Below, one piece after another: positions 1 to 7,006 of a stretch of 41,340 nt of DNA. The translations under genes were made by a program, and so were the position numbers. The stretch's first letter is position 1; each line of letters begins with the position of its first letter. The notes under the pieces were generated by a model. It was given only the letters and a program-made list of their open reading frames with translations. It had not been told where the DNA came from and searched no databases. Source of the stretch: Acidimicrobiaceae bacterium (GTDB lineage: Bacteria; Actinomycetota; Acidimicrobiia; Acidimicrobiales; RAAP-2); contig PKZN01000084.1 in NCBI GenBank assembly GCA_003133075.1, positions 36,827 to 78,166 of the forward strand, in the 5' to 3' direction.

Positions 1-551
1 ATGGGGTTCTTGGTGCCGAGCACGTTGGACATCGCGGTCACCGACACCAGCTTGACGCCTTCTAGGAGTTCGTCGAGTTTGGTGAGATCGAGTCGGTAGT
101 CGTCCGAAACCGGGATGAAACGGACCTCGATGCCGGTGGCGTCACGAAGTTGGAACCACGGCACGATGTTCGCGTGGTGCTCCATCTCCGAGACGAGCAC
201 GACGTCACCGCGAGTGAGCGTGCTCGCCCCCCACGAGTGCGCGAGCAGGTTGAACGACTCGGTGGTGTTCTTGGTGAAGACCACTTCGTCGGCGCCCCCG
301 GGCGCGTTGATGAACGACGCGATTGCGGCGCGCGCGCCTTCGTATTCTTCGGTGGCTTCATTCGCGGTTTGGTAGACCCCGCGGTGCACGTTGGCGTGGT
401 GAAGTTCGTAGTAGCGGCTCATCGCTTCGATGACGGCTCGTGGTTGGAGGGAACTCGCGCCGGAGTCGAGGTAGGTGATGGGTCGCCCGTTGACCATCCG
501 TCGAAGCAGCGGCACGTCGGCGCGCACGCGGCGCGCGTTGAAGCTGGTCAC
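1..551 (-). CDS. sufS: SufS-type cysteine desulfurase, 3' end beyond the window
   Basis: PLP-dependent cysteine desulfurase that supplies sulfane sulfur for Fe-S cluster assembly. The 183 visible residues are the N-terminal part of a class V aminotransferase fold: YLDSGASSLQP near 27-37, NVHRGVYQTANEATEEYE near 54-71, and the cofactor-stacking segment SEMEHHANIVPW near 121-132. The PLP lysine and catalytic cysteine would lie beyond the window edge. The GTG start overlaps the sufC stop in a GTGA junction, so the two genes are translationally coupled, as in suf operons. Selenocysteine lyase activity is possible, but the suf context favours desulfurase. No frameshift is visible. Confidence 0.93.
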   Translation of the reverse strand, partial: MTSFNARRVRADVPLLRRMVNGRPITYLDSGASSLQPRAVIEAMSRYYELHHANVHRGVYQTANEATEEYEGARAAIASFINAPGGADEVVFTKNTTESFNLLAHSWGASTLTRGDVVLVSEMEHHANIVPWFQLRDATGIEVRFIPVSDDYRLDLTKLDELLEGVKLVSVTAMSNVLGTKNP

Positions 552-1306
552 GCGCGCACCGGTCGCCAGGCGTCGTAGCCGTCGCGGTCGATCTCGCGAG
601 CGAGTTCGGCCCCGCCGCTGTGGACGATCTGGCCGTCGAAGAGCACGTGCACGTAGTTCGGCTGGATCTCGTCGAGCAACTTCACGTAGTGGGTGACGAC
701 CACCGCGCCCATGGAGGGGTGCTGTTCGCGCACGGTGGAGACGCCCTTGGCGACCACGCGCAGGGCGTCGATGTCGAGACCCGAGTCAGTTTCGTCGAGC
801 AGTGCGATGACCGGCTCCAGTAGCGCCATCTGGAGAACCTCGTTGCGCTTGCGCTCACCACCGGAGAAGCCGTCGTTGAGGTGTCGTTCGGCGAACGCGG
901 CGTCGATGCCGAGTCGGTCCATCCATTCGGCCAGGTCGAGGCGGACCTCGAGGACGCTGAGTTCGTCCAGTCCCTTACGCGCGGCGATCGCCTGGCGCAA
1001 GAACTGGATCACCGAGACGCCGCTGATCGCCTCGGGGTACTGAAAGGCGAGGAAGATGCCGGCGCGCGCGCGCACATCGGGGGTCCAGGTCGCGATGTCC
1101 TCGCCGTTGAGCAGGATTTCGCCGCTGGTGACGCGGTAGCCGGGATGTCCCATGATGACGCTCGCGAGCGTTGACTTACCCGCGCCGTTGGGGCCCATGA
1201 GCGCGTGCACTTCGCCCGCGTAGACCGCGAGGTCGACCCCACGCAGAATCGTCGCGTCGTCGGCCTCCGCGTGGAGGTTACGCAGCTCGAGAACTGGAAT
1301 TGGCAC
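548..1306 (-). CDS. sufC: Fe-S cluster assembly ATPase SufC
   Basis: ABC-type ATPase of the SufBCD scaffold, cytoplasmic, 252 aa (usual length about 250). Walker A GPNGAGKST is at 38-46, the signature SGGERKR at 148-154 and Walker B IALLDETD at 167-174. The E-R-K-R-N-E stretch after the signature is typical of SufC. The GTG start is preceded by a TAGGCT -10 box six bases upstream and no Shine-Dalgarno, so the mRNA is probably leaderless. sufB and sufD are not directly upstream; an MBL-fold hydrolase gene is there instead. sufC and sufS therefore appear to form their own transcription unit. Confidence 0.95.
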   Translation of the reverse strand: MPIPVLELRNLHAEADDATILRGVDLAVYAGEVHALMGPNGAGKSTLASVIMGHPGYRVTSGEILLNGEDIATWTPDVRARAGIFLAFQYPEAISGVSVIQFLRQAIAARKGLDELSVLEVRLDLAEWMDRLGIDAAFAERHLNDGFSGGERKRNEVLQMALLEPVIALLDETDSGLDIDALRVVAKGVSTVREQHPSMGAVVVTHYVKLLDEIQPNYVHVLFDGQIVHSGGAELAREIDRDGYDAWRPVRA

Positions 1307-1312
1307 GCAGCG

Positions 1313-1318
1313 AGCCTA
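1313..1318 (-). promoter_or_regulatory. -10 box of sufC, leaderless type
   Basis: TAGGCT on the minus strand, followed by six bases and then the GTG of sufC. No convincing -35 is visible. It matches the TANNNT-N6-start pattern repeated across the window. Confidence 0.5.
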
Positions 1319-1347
1319 CTGGCGGAGACCGTCGCGACGACCGATTT

Positions 1348-1965
1348 TTACCAGCCGCGATCGATCCACTCATCGAGGTGCGGGCGCTCGGTCCCGATCG
1401 TCGAGGGCGCACCGTGACCGGGCCAGATCGTGGTCGCGGCGCCGTAGACGCGGAAGAGTCGCTCCTCAATCGAGGTGATGATCGTGGGGAAGCTGCCGCC
1501 CTCGGAGGCGGTGTTGCCCGGCCCCCCGGGGAAGAGGGTGTCGCCGGTGAAGAGCATCGGGGTGTTCTCCAACGCAAAGCAGATGCTGCCCGGCGTGTGA
1601 CCGGGCGTGTGCACGCTGCGCAGGCGTAGGTGACCAACCTCGTGCACGGAGTCGTCTTCGATGACGTGGTCGTAGCTTGGCAGCATGGCCGCGTCCTCTG
1701 CTTGCACCCAGACGTCGATCCCGGCCGCGCGGACCTCTTCGACGGCGCCAATGTGGTCCCAGTGCCCGTGGGTCTCTAGGACCGAGGTGACCCCCAGACT
1801 GGTCGCCACGCGAAGGAGCCGCTCGTGCTCATTCGCGGCATCGATCAATGCCGCCACGCCGCTCCGCCGACAACGCACGACGTAGACGTTGTTGGCGATA
1901 GGCCCCACGACGAAGCGGTACACCTCGGCGCCCGCGTCGGACCAGACCAGTTCCACGTTGTCCAC
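1348..1965 (-). CDS. Metallo-beta-lactamase-fold hydrolase, glyoxalase II-like
   Basis: Binuclear-metal MBL-fold hydrolase of 205 aa. The metal motif THGHWDH supplies H66, H68, D70 and H71. Further ligand motifs are HTPGHTPGS, FTGDTLFPGG and WPGHG near the C-terminus. This is the small glyoxalase II/YcbL-like subgroup that lacks the extra C-terminal domain of classical GloB. It probably hydrolyses a thioester such as S-lactoyl-thiol, but the substrate cannot be read from sequence. A longer reading frame extends upstream to 2145, but the GTG chosen here begins family-like sequence and has CAGTCT six bases before it. The start is divergent from the acyl-CoA dehydrogenase gene. Confidence 0.85.
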   Translation of the reverse strand: MDNVELVWSDAGAEVYRFVVGPIANNVYVVRCRRSGVAALIDAANEHERLLRVATSLGVTSVLETHGHWDHIGAVEEVRAAGIDVWVQAEDAAMLPSYDHVIEDDSVHEVGHLRLRSVHTPGHTPGSICFALENTPMLFTGDTLFPGGPGNTASEGGSFPTIITSIEERLFRVYGAATTIWPGHGAPSTIGTERPHLDEWIDRGW

Positions 1966-1971
1966 GACCCC

Positions 1972-1977
1972 AGACTG
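1972..1977 (-). promoter_or_regulatory. Possible -10 box of the MBL-fold gene
   Basis: CAGTCT on the minus strand, six bases before the GTG at 1965. The first T is replaced by C, but the key A2 and T6 are kept. Confidence 0.3.
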
Positions 1978-2047
1978 ACACGAAATCCCCGCGGTGGAGA
2001 GTTGAGTAATCTCGGTCGTGGCGGTAGGCGCGGAGAATGAGGGTGCG

Positions 2048-3163
2048 ATGAATTTTGGCTTCAGCGAAGAGCAAGACGAACTTCGCAAAATGGTGCGGCG
2101 CTTCTTAGAAGAGAAGTCGCCCGAGACCGAGGTCCGACGACTCATGGCGACCGAGGAGGGCTACGACCCCGCGGTGTGGTCGCAGATGGCGAACGAGCTC
2201 GCCCTCCAGGGACTCGGGATTCCTGAAGAGTTCGGCGGCCAGGGATACGGTCCGGTTGAGCTCTACGTGGTCTTTGAAGAGATGGGCGCCGCGCTGCTCT
2301 GCGCGCCGTACTTCTCGACCGTGGCGCTCGCCGCCAACGCGTTGCTCTTCGTTGGCAACGAGAAAGACCACGCCGCGTACTTGCCGGGGATCGCCTCGGG
2401 CGAGACGATTGCGACGGTGGCCCTGACCGACGACGCCGGGATGTGGGACCTTCGTTCCACCTCGACGACCGCGACGCGCGAGGGGGACCACTTCGTGATC
2501 AGCGGCGTACGCAGCTACGTGACCGACGGGTCAACCGCGACGCTGTTACTCGTGCCTGCCGTCACCGACAAGGGTCTCTCCCTCTTCGCCGTGGCCGGTG
2601 ACGCCGAGGGTGTCACGCGCGAGGTCTTAGCGACGATGGACCAGACCCGCAAGCAGAGCCGCATCGAGTTCGCCAACGCACCCGCGACACTCGTGGGCGA
2701 GGAGGGCGCCGCGCTCGCCGGCCTCGAGACGACCGCCCAGGTGGCCGCCGCGGCGTTGGCGGCCGAGCAGGTGGGCGGCGCCCAGCGGGTGCTCGACGCG
2801 TCGGTTGAGTACGCGAAGAACCGCGTCCAATTCGGCCGGCCCATTGGTTCGTTCCAAGCGATCAAGCACAAGTGCGCCGACATGCTGCTCGACGTCGAGT
2901 CCGCGAAGTCGGCCGCGTACTACGCCGCCTGGGCCGCGCAGGAGCGCAACGAGGAACTCCCCATCGCCGCGTCCCTGGCCAAGTCCTTCTGCTCGGAGGC
3001 CTACTTCCACTGCGCGGCGGAGAATATCCAGATCCACGGGGGCATCGGCTTCACCTGGGAGCACCCGGCGCATCTCTACTTCAAGCGAGCCAAGAGTTCA
3101 GAACTGTTCCTCGGCGACCCGGCGTACCACCGAGAACTGCTGGCGCAGCGCCTGGGCATCTAG
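2048..3163 (+). CDS. Acyl-CoA dehydrogenase
   Basis: FAD-dependent acyl-CoA dehydrogenase of 371 aa that introduces an alpha-beta double bond into an acyl-CoA and passes electrons to ETF. The N-terminal helical domain starts FGFSEEQDELRKMVRRF. The middle domain contains VALTDDAGMWD. The C-terminal helical domain has YAKNRVQFGRPIGSFQAIKH and IQIHGGIGFTWEHPAHLYFK, typical of actinobacterial FadE paralogues, some of which act as heteromers. The chosen ATG has GAGGG seven bases upstream; the GTG 30 bases earlier adds unrelated residues. The alpha/beta-hydrolase-fold gene follows after six bases, so the two probably form an operon. Chain-length or steroid specificity cannot be decided. Confidence 0.93.
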   Translation: MNFGFSEEQDELRKMVRRFLEEKSPETEVRRLMATEEGYDPAVWSQMANELALQGLGIPEEFGGQGYGPVELYVVFEEMGAALLCAPYFSTVALAANALLFVGNEKDHAAYLPGIASGETIATVALTDDAGMWDLRSTSTTATREGDHFVISGVRSYVTDGSTATLLLVPAVTDKGLSLFAVAGDAEGVTREVLATMDQTRKQSRIEFANAPATLVGEEGAALAGLETTAQVAAAALAAEQVGGAQRVLDASVEYAKNRVQFGRPIGSFQAIKHKCADMLLDVESAKSAAYYAAWAAQERNEELPIAASLAKSFCSEAYFHCAAENIQIHGGIGFTWEHPAHLYFKRAKSSELFLGDPAYHRELLAQRLGI

Positions 3164-3169
3164 TCGCTC

Positions 3170-3916
3170 GTGCTCGTCCACGAGCAGATCAAGAGCGGAC
3201 GGACGGTCCTCGACCTTCGTCTCTCTAACTCGAACGCACGTCCCCTCCCCGGGCACGTCCTCGTGCTGGTGCACGGACTGCCCCGTCTGGTGGGCATGGG
3301 CCGCCAAGCCGCGGGGCTCTTGCCCGAACTGGCCGAACACGTCGCCACCGAATCGGGGTGGCTGGTCGCCTCGGGCACGCTCTCGGGCGTCGGGGGCAGC
3401 ACCGGCACGTTCTCGGCGTCCAAGTGGCTCGACGACCTGCGCGTCATCATCGATCGCGTCGCCGACGAAGAACAACGCGTCTCCCTCGCCGGATTCGGCT
3501 TCGGGGGATCGCTCGCCTTGGCGGTCGCGGCGAAGGACGAACGCGTGCGCGGGGTGGCGACCTTCGCCGCGCCCGCGCACCTGGCCGCGTGGGGCGGATC
3601 GCCCGAGGAGATCCACCGCGCCGTCCAGGTGGCGGGCGTCGTGGGGGACGAGAAGGACCTGCTCGACGCGGCGGCCTTGTATCAGGACCTGCTCGCCGTC
3701 GACCCGATGGGCGCCATCGCCAAGATCCCGCCGCGGCGACTGTTGATTGGACACGGGACCGACGATCTCGAAGTACCGGCCTCGGACGCGCGCGATCTTG
3801 TCGCCGCCGCCGACGGAAGGGCGGAACTGCGTCTGATCCAAGGGGCGGGTCATCAGCTTCGGGCCGATCCCCGGATGGTGGCGACGCTCCTAGGTTGGCT
3901 GGACCGTCACCGCTAG
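3170..3916 (+). CDS. Alpha/beta-hydrolase-fold protein lacking the nucleophile serine
   Basis: A 248-aa protein with an alpha/beta-hydrolase layout: strand plus oxyanion segment HVLVLVHGLPRL at 29-40, nucleophile elbow at 108-113, acid loop GHGTDDLEVP at 194-203, and catalytic histidine GAGHQL with H228. The elbow reads G-F-G-F-G-G, so the usual serine (as in GFSMGG) is glycine at position 110. The acid and histidine are kept. This predicts a non-hydrolytic role or altered chemistry. It starts at GTG six bases after the acyl-CoA dehydrogenase stop and is probably co-transcribed. Its 3' end overlaps the convergent thiE by 27 bases. Confidence 0.75.
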   Translation: MLVHEQIKSGRTVLDLRLSNSNARPLPGHVLVLVHGLPRLVGMGRQAAGLLPELAEHVATESGWLVASGTLSGVGGSTGTFSASKWLDDLRVIIDRVADEEQRVSLAGFGFGGSLALAVAAKDERVRGVATFAAPAHLAAWGGSPEEIHRAVQVAGVVGDEKDLLDAAALYQDLLAVDPMGAIAKIPPRRLLIGHGTDDLEVPASDARDLVAAADGRAELRLIQGAGHQLRADPRMVATLLGWLDRHR

Positions 3917-4534
3917 CAGCGCGTCGTCGAGCGCGCTCCTGATCGCTCGGGCCGCTCCTTCGGGGTCGTTTGATTCAGTGAGTGCCCGCACCACTACGAA
4001 GTGGCGTAGTCCCGCGTCGACGAGTCCAGCGACGTTGGCGGCGTTGACGCCGCCCGTTACGAACACTGGCCGAGGAGTACGCGTCTGGCTGGTCGTCGCG
4101 TACGCGACACCGGTGCCCGCGCGGCCCAACTTGGTAGGGGTGGGCACGATCGGCCCGGCGCTGAAGTACGTTGCGTCCTCATCGAGCGCTCGGTCGAACT
4201 CCTCGCTCGAGTGCGTCGAGAGCCCCACGATCGCGGCTCTGCCGAGTAACGCGCGACAGTGCGTCACGCTGACGTCGTCTTGACCAACGTGGACGCCATC
4301 GGCCCCTGCGGCGAGCGCCAACTCCGGAGAATCGTTCACAATGAAGGGCACGCCCGCGTCGTGGCATATCGAACGCATCAGTCGAGCCGCGTCGAGTTGT
4401 TCTTCGGGCGGCGCGACCTTTTCGCGCAGTTGCACGATGTCGACCCCACCGCGCAGCGCCGCCGGAAGGAACACACCCAGGTCGTCGCGCAGTCCCACGC
4501 AGAGGTAGAGCTGGCGGGTTGAGAGGTCGAACAC
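3890..4534 (-). CDS. thiE: Thiamine-phosphate synthase
   Basis: Joins hydroxymethylpyrimidine diphosphate with carboxythiazole phosphate to give thiamine phosphate; cytoplasmic TIM barrel of 214 aa. Diagnostic blocks are IVQLREK (33-39), FIVNDSPELALAAGADGVHV (64-83) followed by GQDD, VGLSTHSSEE, YFSAGPIVPTPTK and VFVTGGVN. The phosphate loop near the end reads FVVVRALTES, where many homologues have a VAVVSAI-like segment. The GTG start has TAGGGT six bases upstream and no Shine-Dalgarno, which suggests a leaderless message. No TPP riboswitch fits in the short gap to the divergent rrf2 gene. No other thiamine gene is adjacent. Confidence 0.93.
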   Translation of the reverse strand: MFDLSTRQLYLCVGLRDDLGVFLPAALRGGVDIVQLREKVAPPEEQLDAARLMRSICHDAGVPFIVNDSPELALAAGADGVHVGQDDVSVTHCRALLGRAAIVGLSTHSSEEFDRALDEDATYFSAGPIVPTPTKLGRAGTGVAYATTSQTRTPRPVFVTGGVNAANVAGLVDAGLRHFVVVRALTESNDPEGAARAIRSALDDALLAVTVQPT

Positions 4535-4540
4535 GCCCCC

Positions 4541-4546
4541 ACCCTA
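4541..4546 (-). promoter_or_regulatory. -10 box of thiE, leaderless type
   Basis: TAGGGT on the minus strand, then six bases, then the GTG of thiE. No clear -35. Confidence 0.5.
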
Positions 4547-4586
4547 GAAGGGGGGCTCACGCGTCACTCCGGGAAGGTACGTGAGG

Positions 4587-4592
4587 CAGAAT
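4587..4592 (+). promoter_or_regulatory. -10 box of the Rrf2 regulator, decides its start
   Basis: CAGAAT followed by six bases and GTG at 4599. This supports 4599 rather than the in-frame GTG at 4581 as the translation start. Confidence 0.4.
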
Positions 4593-4598
4593 GGTTGG

Positions 4599-5057
4599 GT
4601 GCAGATTCCCGCCAAGGCCGAGTACGCGATTCGCGCACTCTTGACCCTGGCGGCGAGTGACGTGTCGGTGAGTGCCGACCACCTGGCCCACGAACAAGAC
4701 CTACCGGCCAAGTTTCTCGGAGCGATCCTCTCCGACCTTCGCCGCGGGGGACTCGTCACCAGTCAGCGCGGCCCCGAGGGTGGCTTTAAATTGGCGCGCG
4801 ACCCCGACACCATCATGATCGCCGACATCCTGCGCGTGGTCAGTGGTCCGATGGCGGGGGTGCGCGGCATGCGTCCAGAGACCTTGATCTACGAGGGTGA
4901 AGCCAAACACCTCCGCGACGTGTGGGTCGCGGTGCGCGGCACGCTGCGCGAAGTCCTCGAGCACGTCACCCTCGGTCAGGTGCTGCGCGGGGAGCTCCCC
5001 GTCGCCGTTACGAGGTTCACGAGCGATCCGGACGCCTGGATTACCCGAGTCATATGA
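4599..5057 (+). CDS. Rrf2-family transcriptional regulator without Fe-S cysteines
   Basis: Winged-helix DNA-binding protein of 152 aa. It begins MQIPAKAEYAIRALLTLA, the classic Rrf2 N-terminus, with recognition helix region LPAKFLGAILSDLRRGGLV and wing SQRGPEGGFKLAR. No cysteine occurs anywhere, so it cannot bind a cluster through the three-cysteine motif of IscR or NsrR. It must sense something else or act constitutively. GTG 4599 fits both the family N-terminus and the -10 spacing; an in-frame GTG at 4581 would add six residues. The stop overlaps the rnhA start (ATGA), so the regulator and RNase HI are co-translated. Confidence 0.88.
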   Translation: MQIPAKAEYAIRALLTLAASDVSVSADHLAHEQDLPAKFLGAILSDLRRGGLVTSQRGPEGGFKLARDPDTIMIADILRVVSGPMAGVRGMRPETLIYEGEAKHLRDVWVAVRGTLREVLEHVTLGQVLRGELPVAVTRFTSDPDAWITRVI

Positions 5058-5491
5058 TTCGCATCTATACCGATGGCGCCTGCCGCGGTAACCCGGGACC
5101 GGGAGGCTGGGCGTGGGCGAGTGACGCGAGCGACTTCGCCAGCGGCGCCGAAGCCCACACGACGAACCAACGCATGGAAGTGCGCGCGGTCATCGAAGCG
5201 CTACTCGAACACTCCAGCGGCCCCATCCACATCGTCAGCGACTCGACCTACGTCGTCAAGTGCTTCCACGACAAGTGGTACGCGGGATGGAAGCGACGCG
5301 GTTGGAAGAACTCCAAGGGTGACCCTGTCGCGAACCGGGACCTCTGGGAGACGTTGATCCCCCTCGTGCTCGAGGGCGGTCGAGCGGTCACGTTTTCGTG
5401 GGTGAAGGGACATTCGGGGGACCGGATGAACGACTTCGTCGACGAACTCGCGACGTCCGCCGCCGACGCCCAGATCGGGCGACACTCCTAG
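5054..5491 (+). CDS. rnhA: Ribonuclease HI
   Basis: Degrades the RNA strand of RNA:DNA hybrids such as R-loops and primers; 145 aa. The four acidic metal ligands are all present: D7 (IYTDGAC), E42 (RMEVRAV), D63 (VSDSTYV) and D130 (VDELA), with the flexible-loop histidine H120 in WVKGHSGD. The basic protrusion YAGWKRRGWKNSKG is also present. The ATG overlaps the stop of the Rrf2 regulator by ATGA, so expression is coupled to it. Confidence 0.95.
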   Translation: MIRIYTDGACRGNPGPGGWAWASDASDFASGAEAHTTNQRMEVRAVIEALLEHSSGPIHIVSDSTYVVKCFHDKWYAGWKRRGWKNSKGDPVANRDLWETLIPLVLEGGRAVTFSWVKGHSGDRMNDFVDELATSAADAQIGRHS

Positions 5492-5544
5492 TACCGGTGC
5501 TGATCGAGGTGCCTATCCTCGTCCTGGCCCGGGCGCCAAAACAT

Positions 5545-5550
5545 TAGGCT
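5545..5550 (+). promoter_or_regulatory. Possible -10 box for the lpd-E2-lipBA operon
   Basis: TAGGCT in the 99-base gap between rnhA and lpd. Transcription from here would give a leader of about 34 bases carrying an AAGGGA ribosome site before the lpd GTG. A CCTCC/GGAGG inverted repeat lies just downstream at 5552-5564. Confidence 0.35.
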
Positions 5551-5590
5551 TCCTCCGGGGGAGGTCGCCGTTCTACTGAAGGGAAATGCC

Positions 5591-7006
5591 GTGGCAAACG
5601 AGGTCCAACAGTTCGATGTGGTCGTGATCGGTGGAGGACCCGGAGGCTACGCCGCCGCCCTCTACGGTGCCGCCGCCGGACTCAATATCGCCATCGTCGA
5701 ATTCGACAAGGTCGGTGGGACCTGCCTGCACCGCGGCTGCGTCCCGGCGAAGGAGTTCTTAGAGACCGCCCACGTGCGTCGCACCGTCGAGCACGCCTCG
5801 AACTTCGGGATCGAGGCGACCGGCGTGACGGTCGATTTCGCGGTCAGCCAGAATCGCAAGAACGAGATCGTCGACCGCCTCTTCAAGGGACTCTCAGGTC
5901 TCCTCAAGGGTCGCAAGGTGACAATCTTTTCGGGCACCGGTCGACTCGAGAAGGACCTGACGGTCACCGTGGTCGACGGCGCCGACGCCGGGGTCGTCGC
6001 AAAGGGAACCAACGTGATCTTGGCAGCGGGTTCGGTCCCGCGGACCATCCCCGGTTTTGACATCGACGGCACGCTCGTGCTGACTTCGGATGAGTTCTTG
6101 GACCTCAGCGCATTGCCCGAGCGCGCGACGGTGATCGGCGGCGGTGCGATTGGTTGTGAGTTCGCGTCGCTGCTTTCTGATATGGGCACCAAGGTGACGA
6201 TCCTCGAGGGGTTGCCTTCGATCCTGGCGGGGTGTGACAGCGAAGTCGCCACCGTCGTACAGCGTTCGTTCAAGAAGCGCGGCATTGACATCCGCGTCGG
6301 TGTGAAGATCACCGGCCACACCCCCAAAAAGGGCACGACCACCATCGCCATCGAGGGCGAGGACGGCGTGGAGACGGACATGGTCGTGATGTCCGTTGGC
6401 CGACGTGCGCGCACCGAGGGCCTACTCGCGGACGGCACCGGTGTTGAGATCAACGCCGGTGGGTTCGTGGTGGCTGATTCCTTCATGCGCACTTCGGCGC
6501 CCAACGTCTTCGCCGTCGGTGACGTCGTCGCGGGCACCCCGCAACTCGCCCACGTCGGCTTCGCGGAAGCGATCGTCGCGATAAAGACCATCCTCGGCGA
6601 GCCCGCCGTTCCCGTCGACTACGACCGCGTGCCCTGGGCAATCTATTCCAACCCCGAGGTCGCCTTCTGTGGTCTCACCGAAGCTGCCGCCAAGGAAAAG
6701 GGTTACGACGTCGTCGTGAAGAAGGATCCCTTTGGTGGGAACTCCCGCGCCCAGATCATCGGCGACACCGAGGGCGTCGTCAAGATCATCGCCGAGAAGC
6801 GAGCCGACGGCTCGGGTGGCCAGATACTGGGCGTGCACATGGCGGGACCGTGGGTCACCGAACAACTCGGCGCCGGATACTTCGCCGTGAACTGGGAGGC
6901 GACCGCCGAGGAGGCGGCCGCGCTGATTCAGCCCCACCCGTCGCTTTCGGAGACCTTCGGCGAGACCCTGCTCGCACTGGCGGGACGAGGATTGCACCTT
7001 GCCTGA
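5591..7006 (+). CDS. lpd: Dihydrolipoyl dehydrogenase (E3)
   Basis: FAD/NAD flavoenzyme of 471 aa that reoxidises dihydrolipoyl groups of 2-oxoacid dehydrogenase complexes. The FAD motif VIGGGPGGYAAALYGAAAG is near 12-30. The redox disulfide is C45/C50 in GGTCLHRGCVPAK, the NAD-binding segment is VIGGGAIGCEFASLLSDMG, and the C-terminal catalytic pair is H449/E454 in PHPSLSE. The GTG start has AAGGGA about nine bases upstream. It is the first gene of an operon with E2 and lipBA, and overlaps the E2 start by eight bases. Mycothione or mercury reductase is unlikely given this context and the intact motifs. Confidence 0.95.
   Translation: MANEVQQFDVVVIGGGPGGYAAALYGAAAGLNIAIVEFDKVGGTCLHRGCVPAKEFLETAHVRRTVEHASNFGIEATGVTVDFAVSQNRKNEIVDRLFKGLSGLLKGRKVTIFSGTGRLEKDLTVTVVDGADAGVVAKGTNVILAAGSVPRTIPGFDIDGTLVLTSDEFLDLSALPERATVIGGGAIGCEFASLLSDMGTKVTILEGLPSILAGCDSEVATVVQRSFKKRGIDIRVGVKITGHTPKKGTTTIAIEGEDGVETDMVVMSVGRRARTEGLLADGTGVEINAGGFVVADSFMRTSAPNVFAVGDVVAGTPQLAHVGFAEAIVAIKTILGEPAVPVDYDRVPWAIYSNPEVAFCGLTEAAAKEKGYDVVVKKDPFGGNSRAQIIGDTEGVVKIIAEKRADGSGGQILGVHMAGPWVTEQLGAGYFAVNWEATAEEAAALIQPHPSLSETFGETLLALAGRGLHLA

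Noticed and set aside
4535..4598. TPP riboswitch upstream of thiE
   Set aside because: The gap to the divergent regulator is about 64 bases, contains no THI-box sequences, and a -10 sits right at the start codon.
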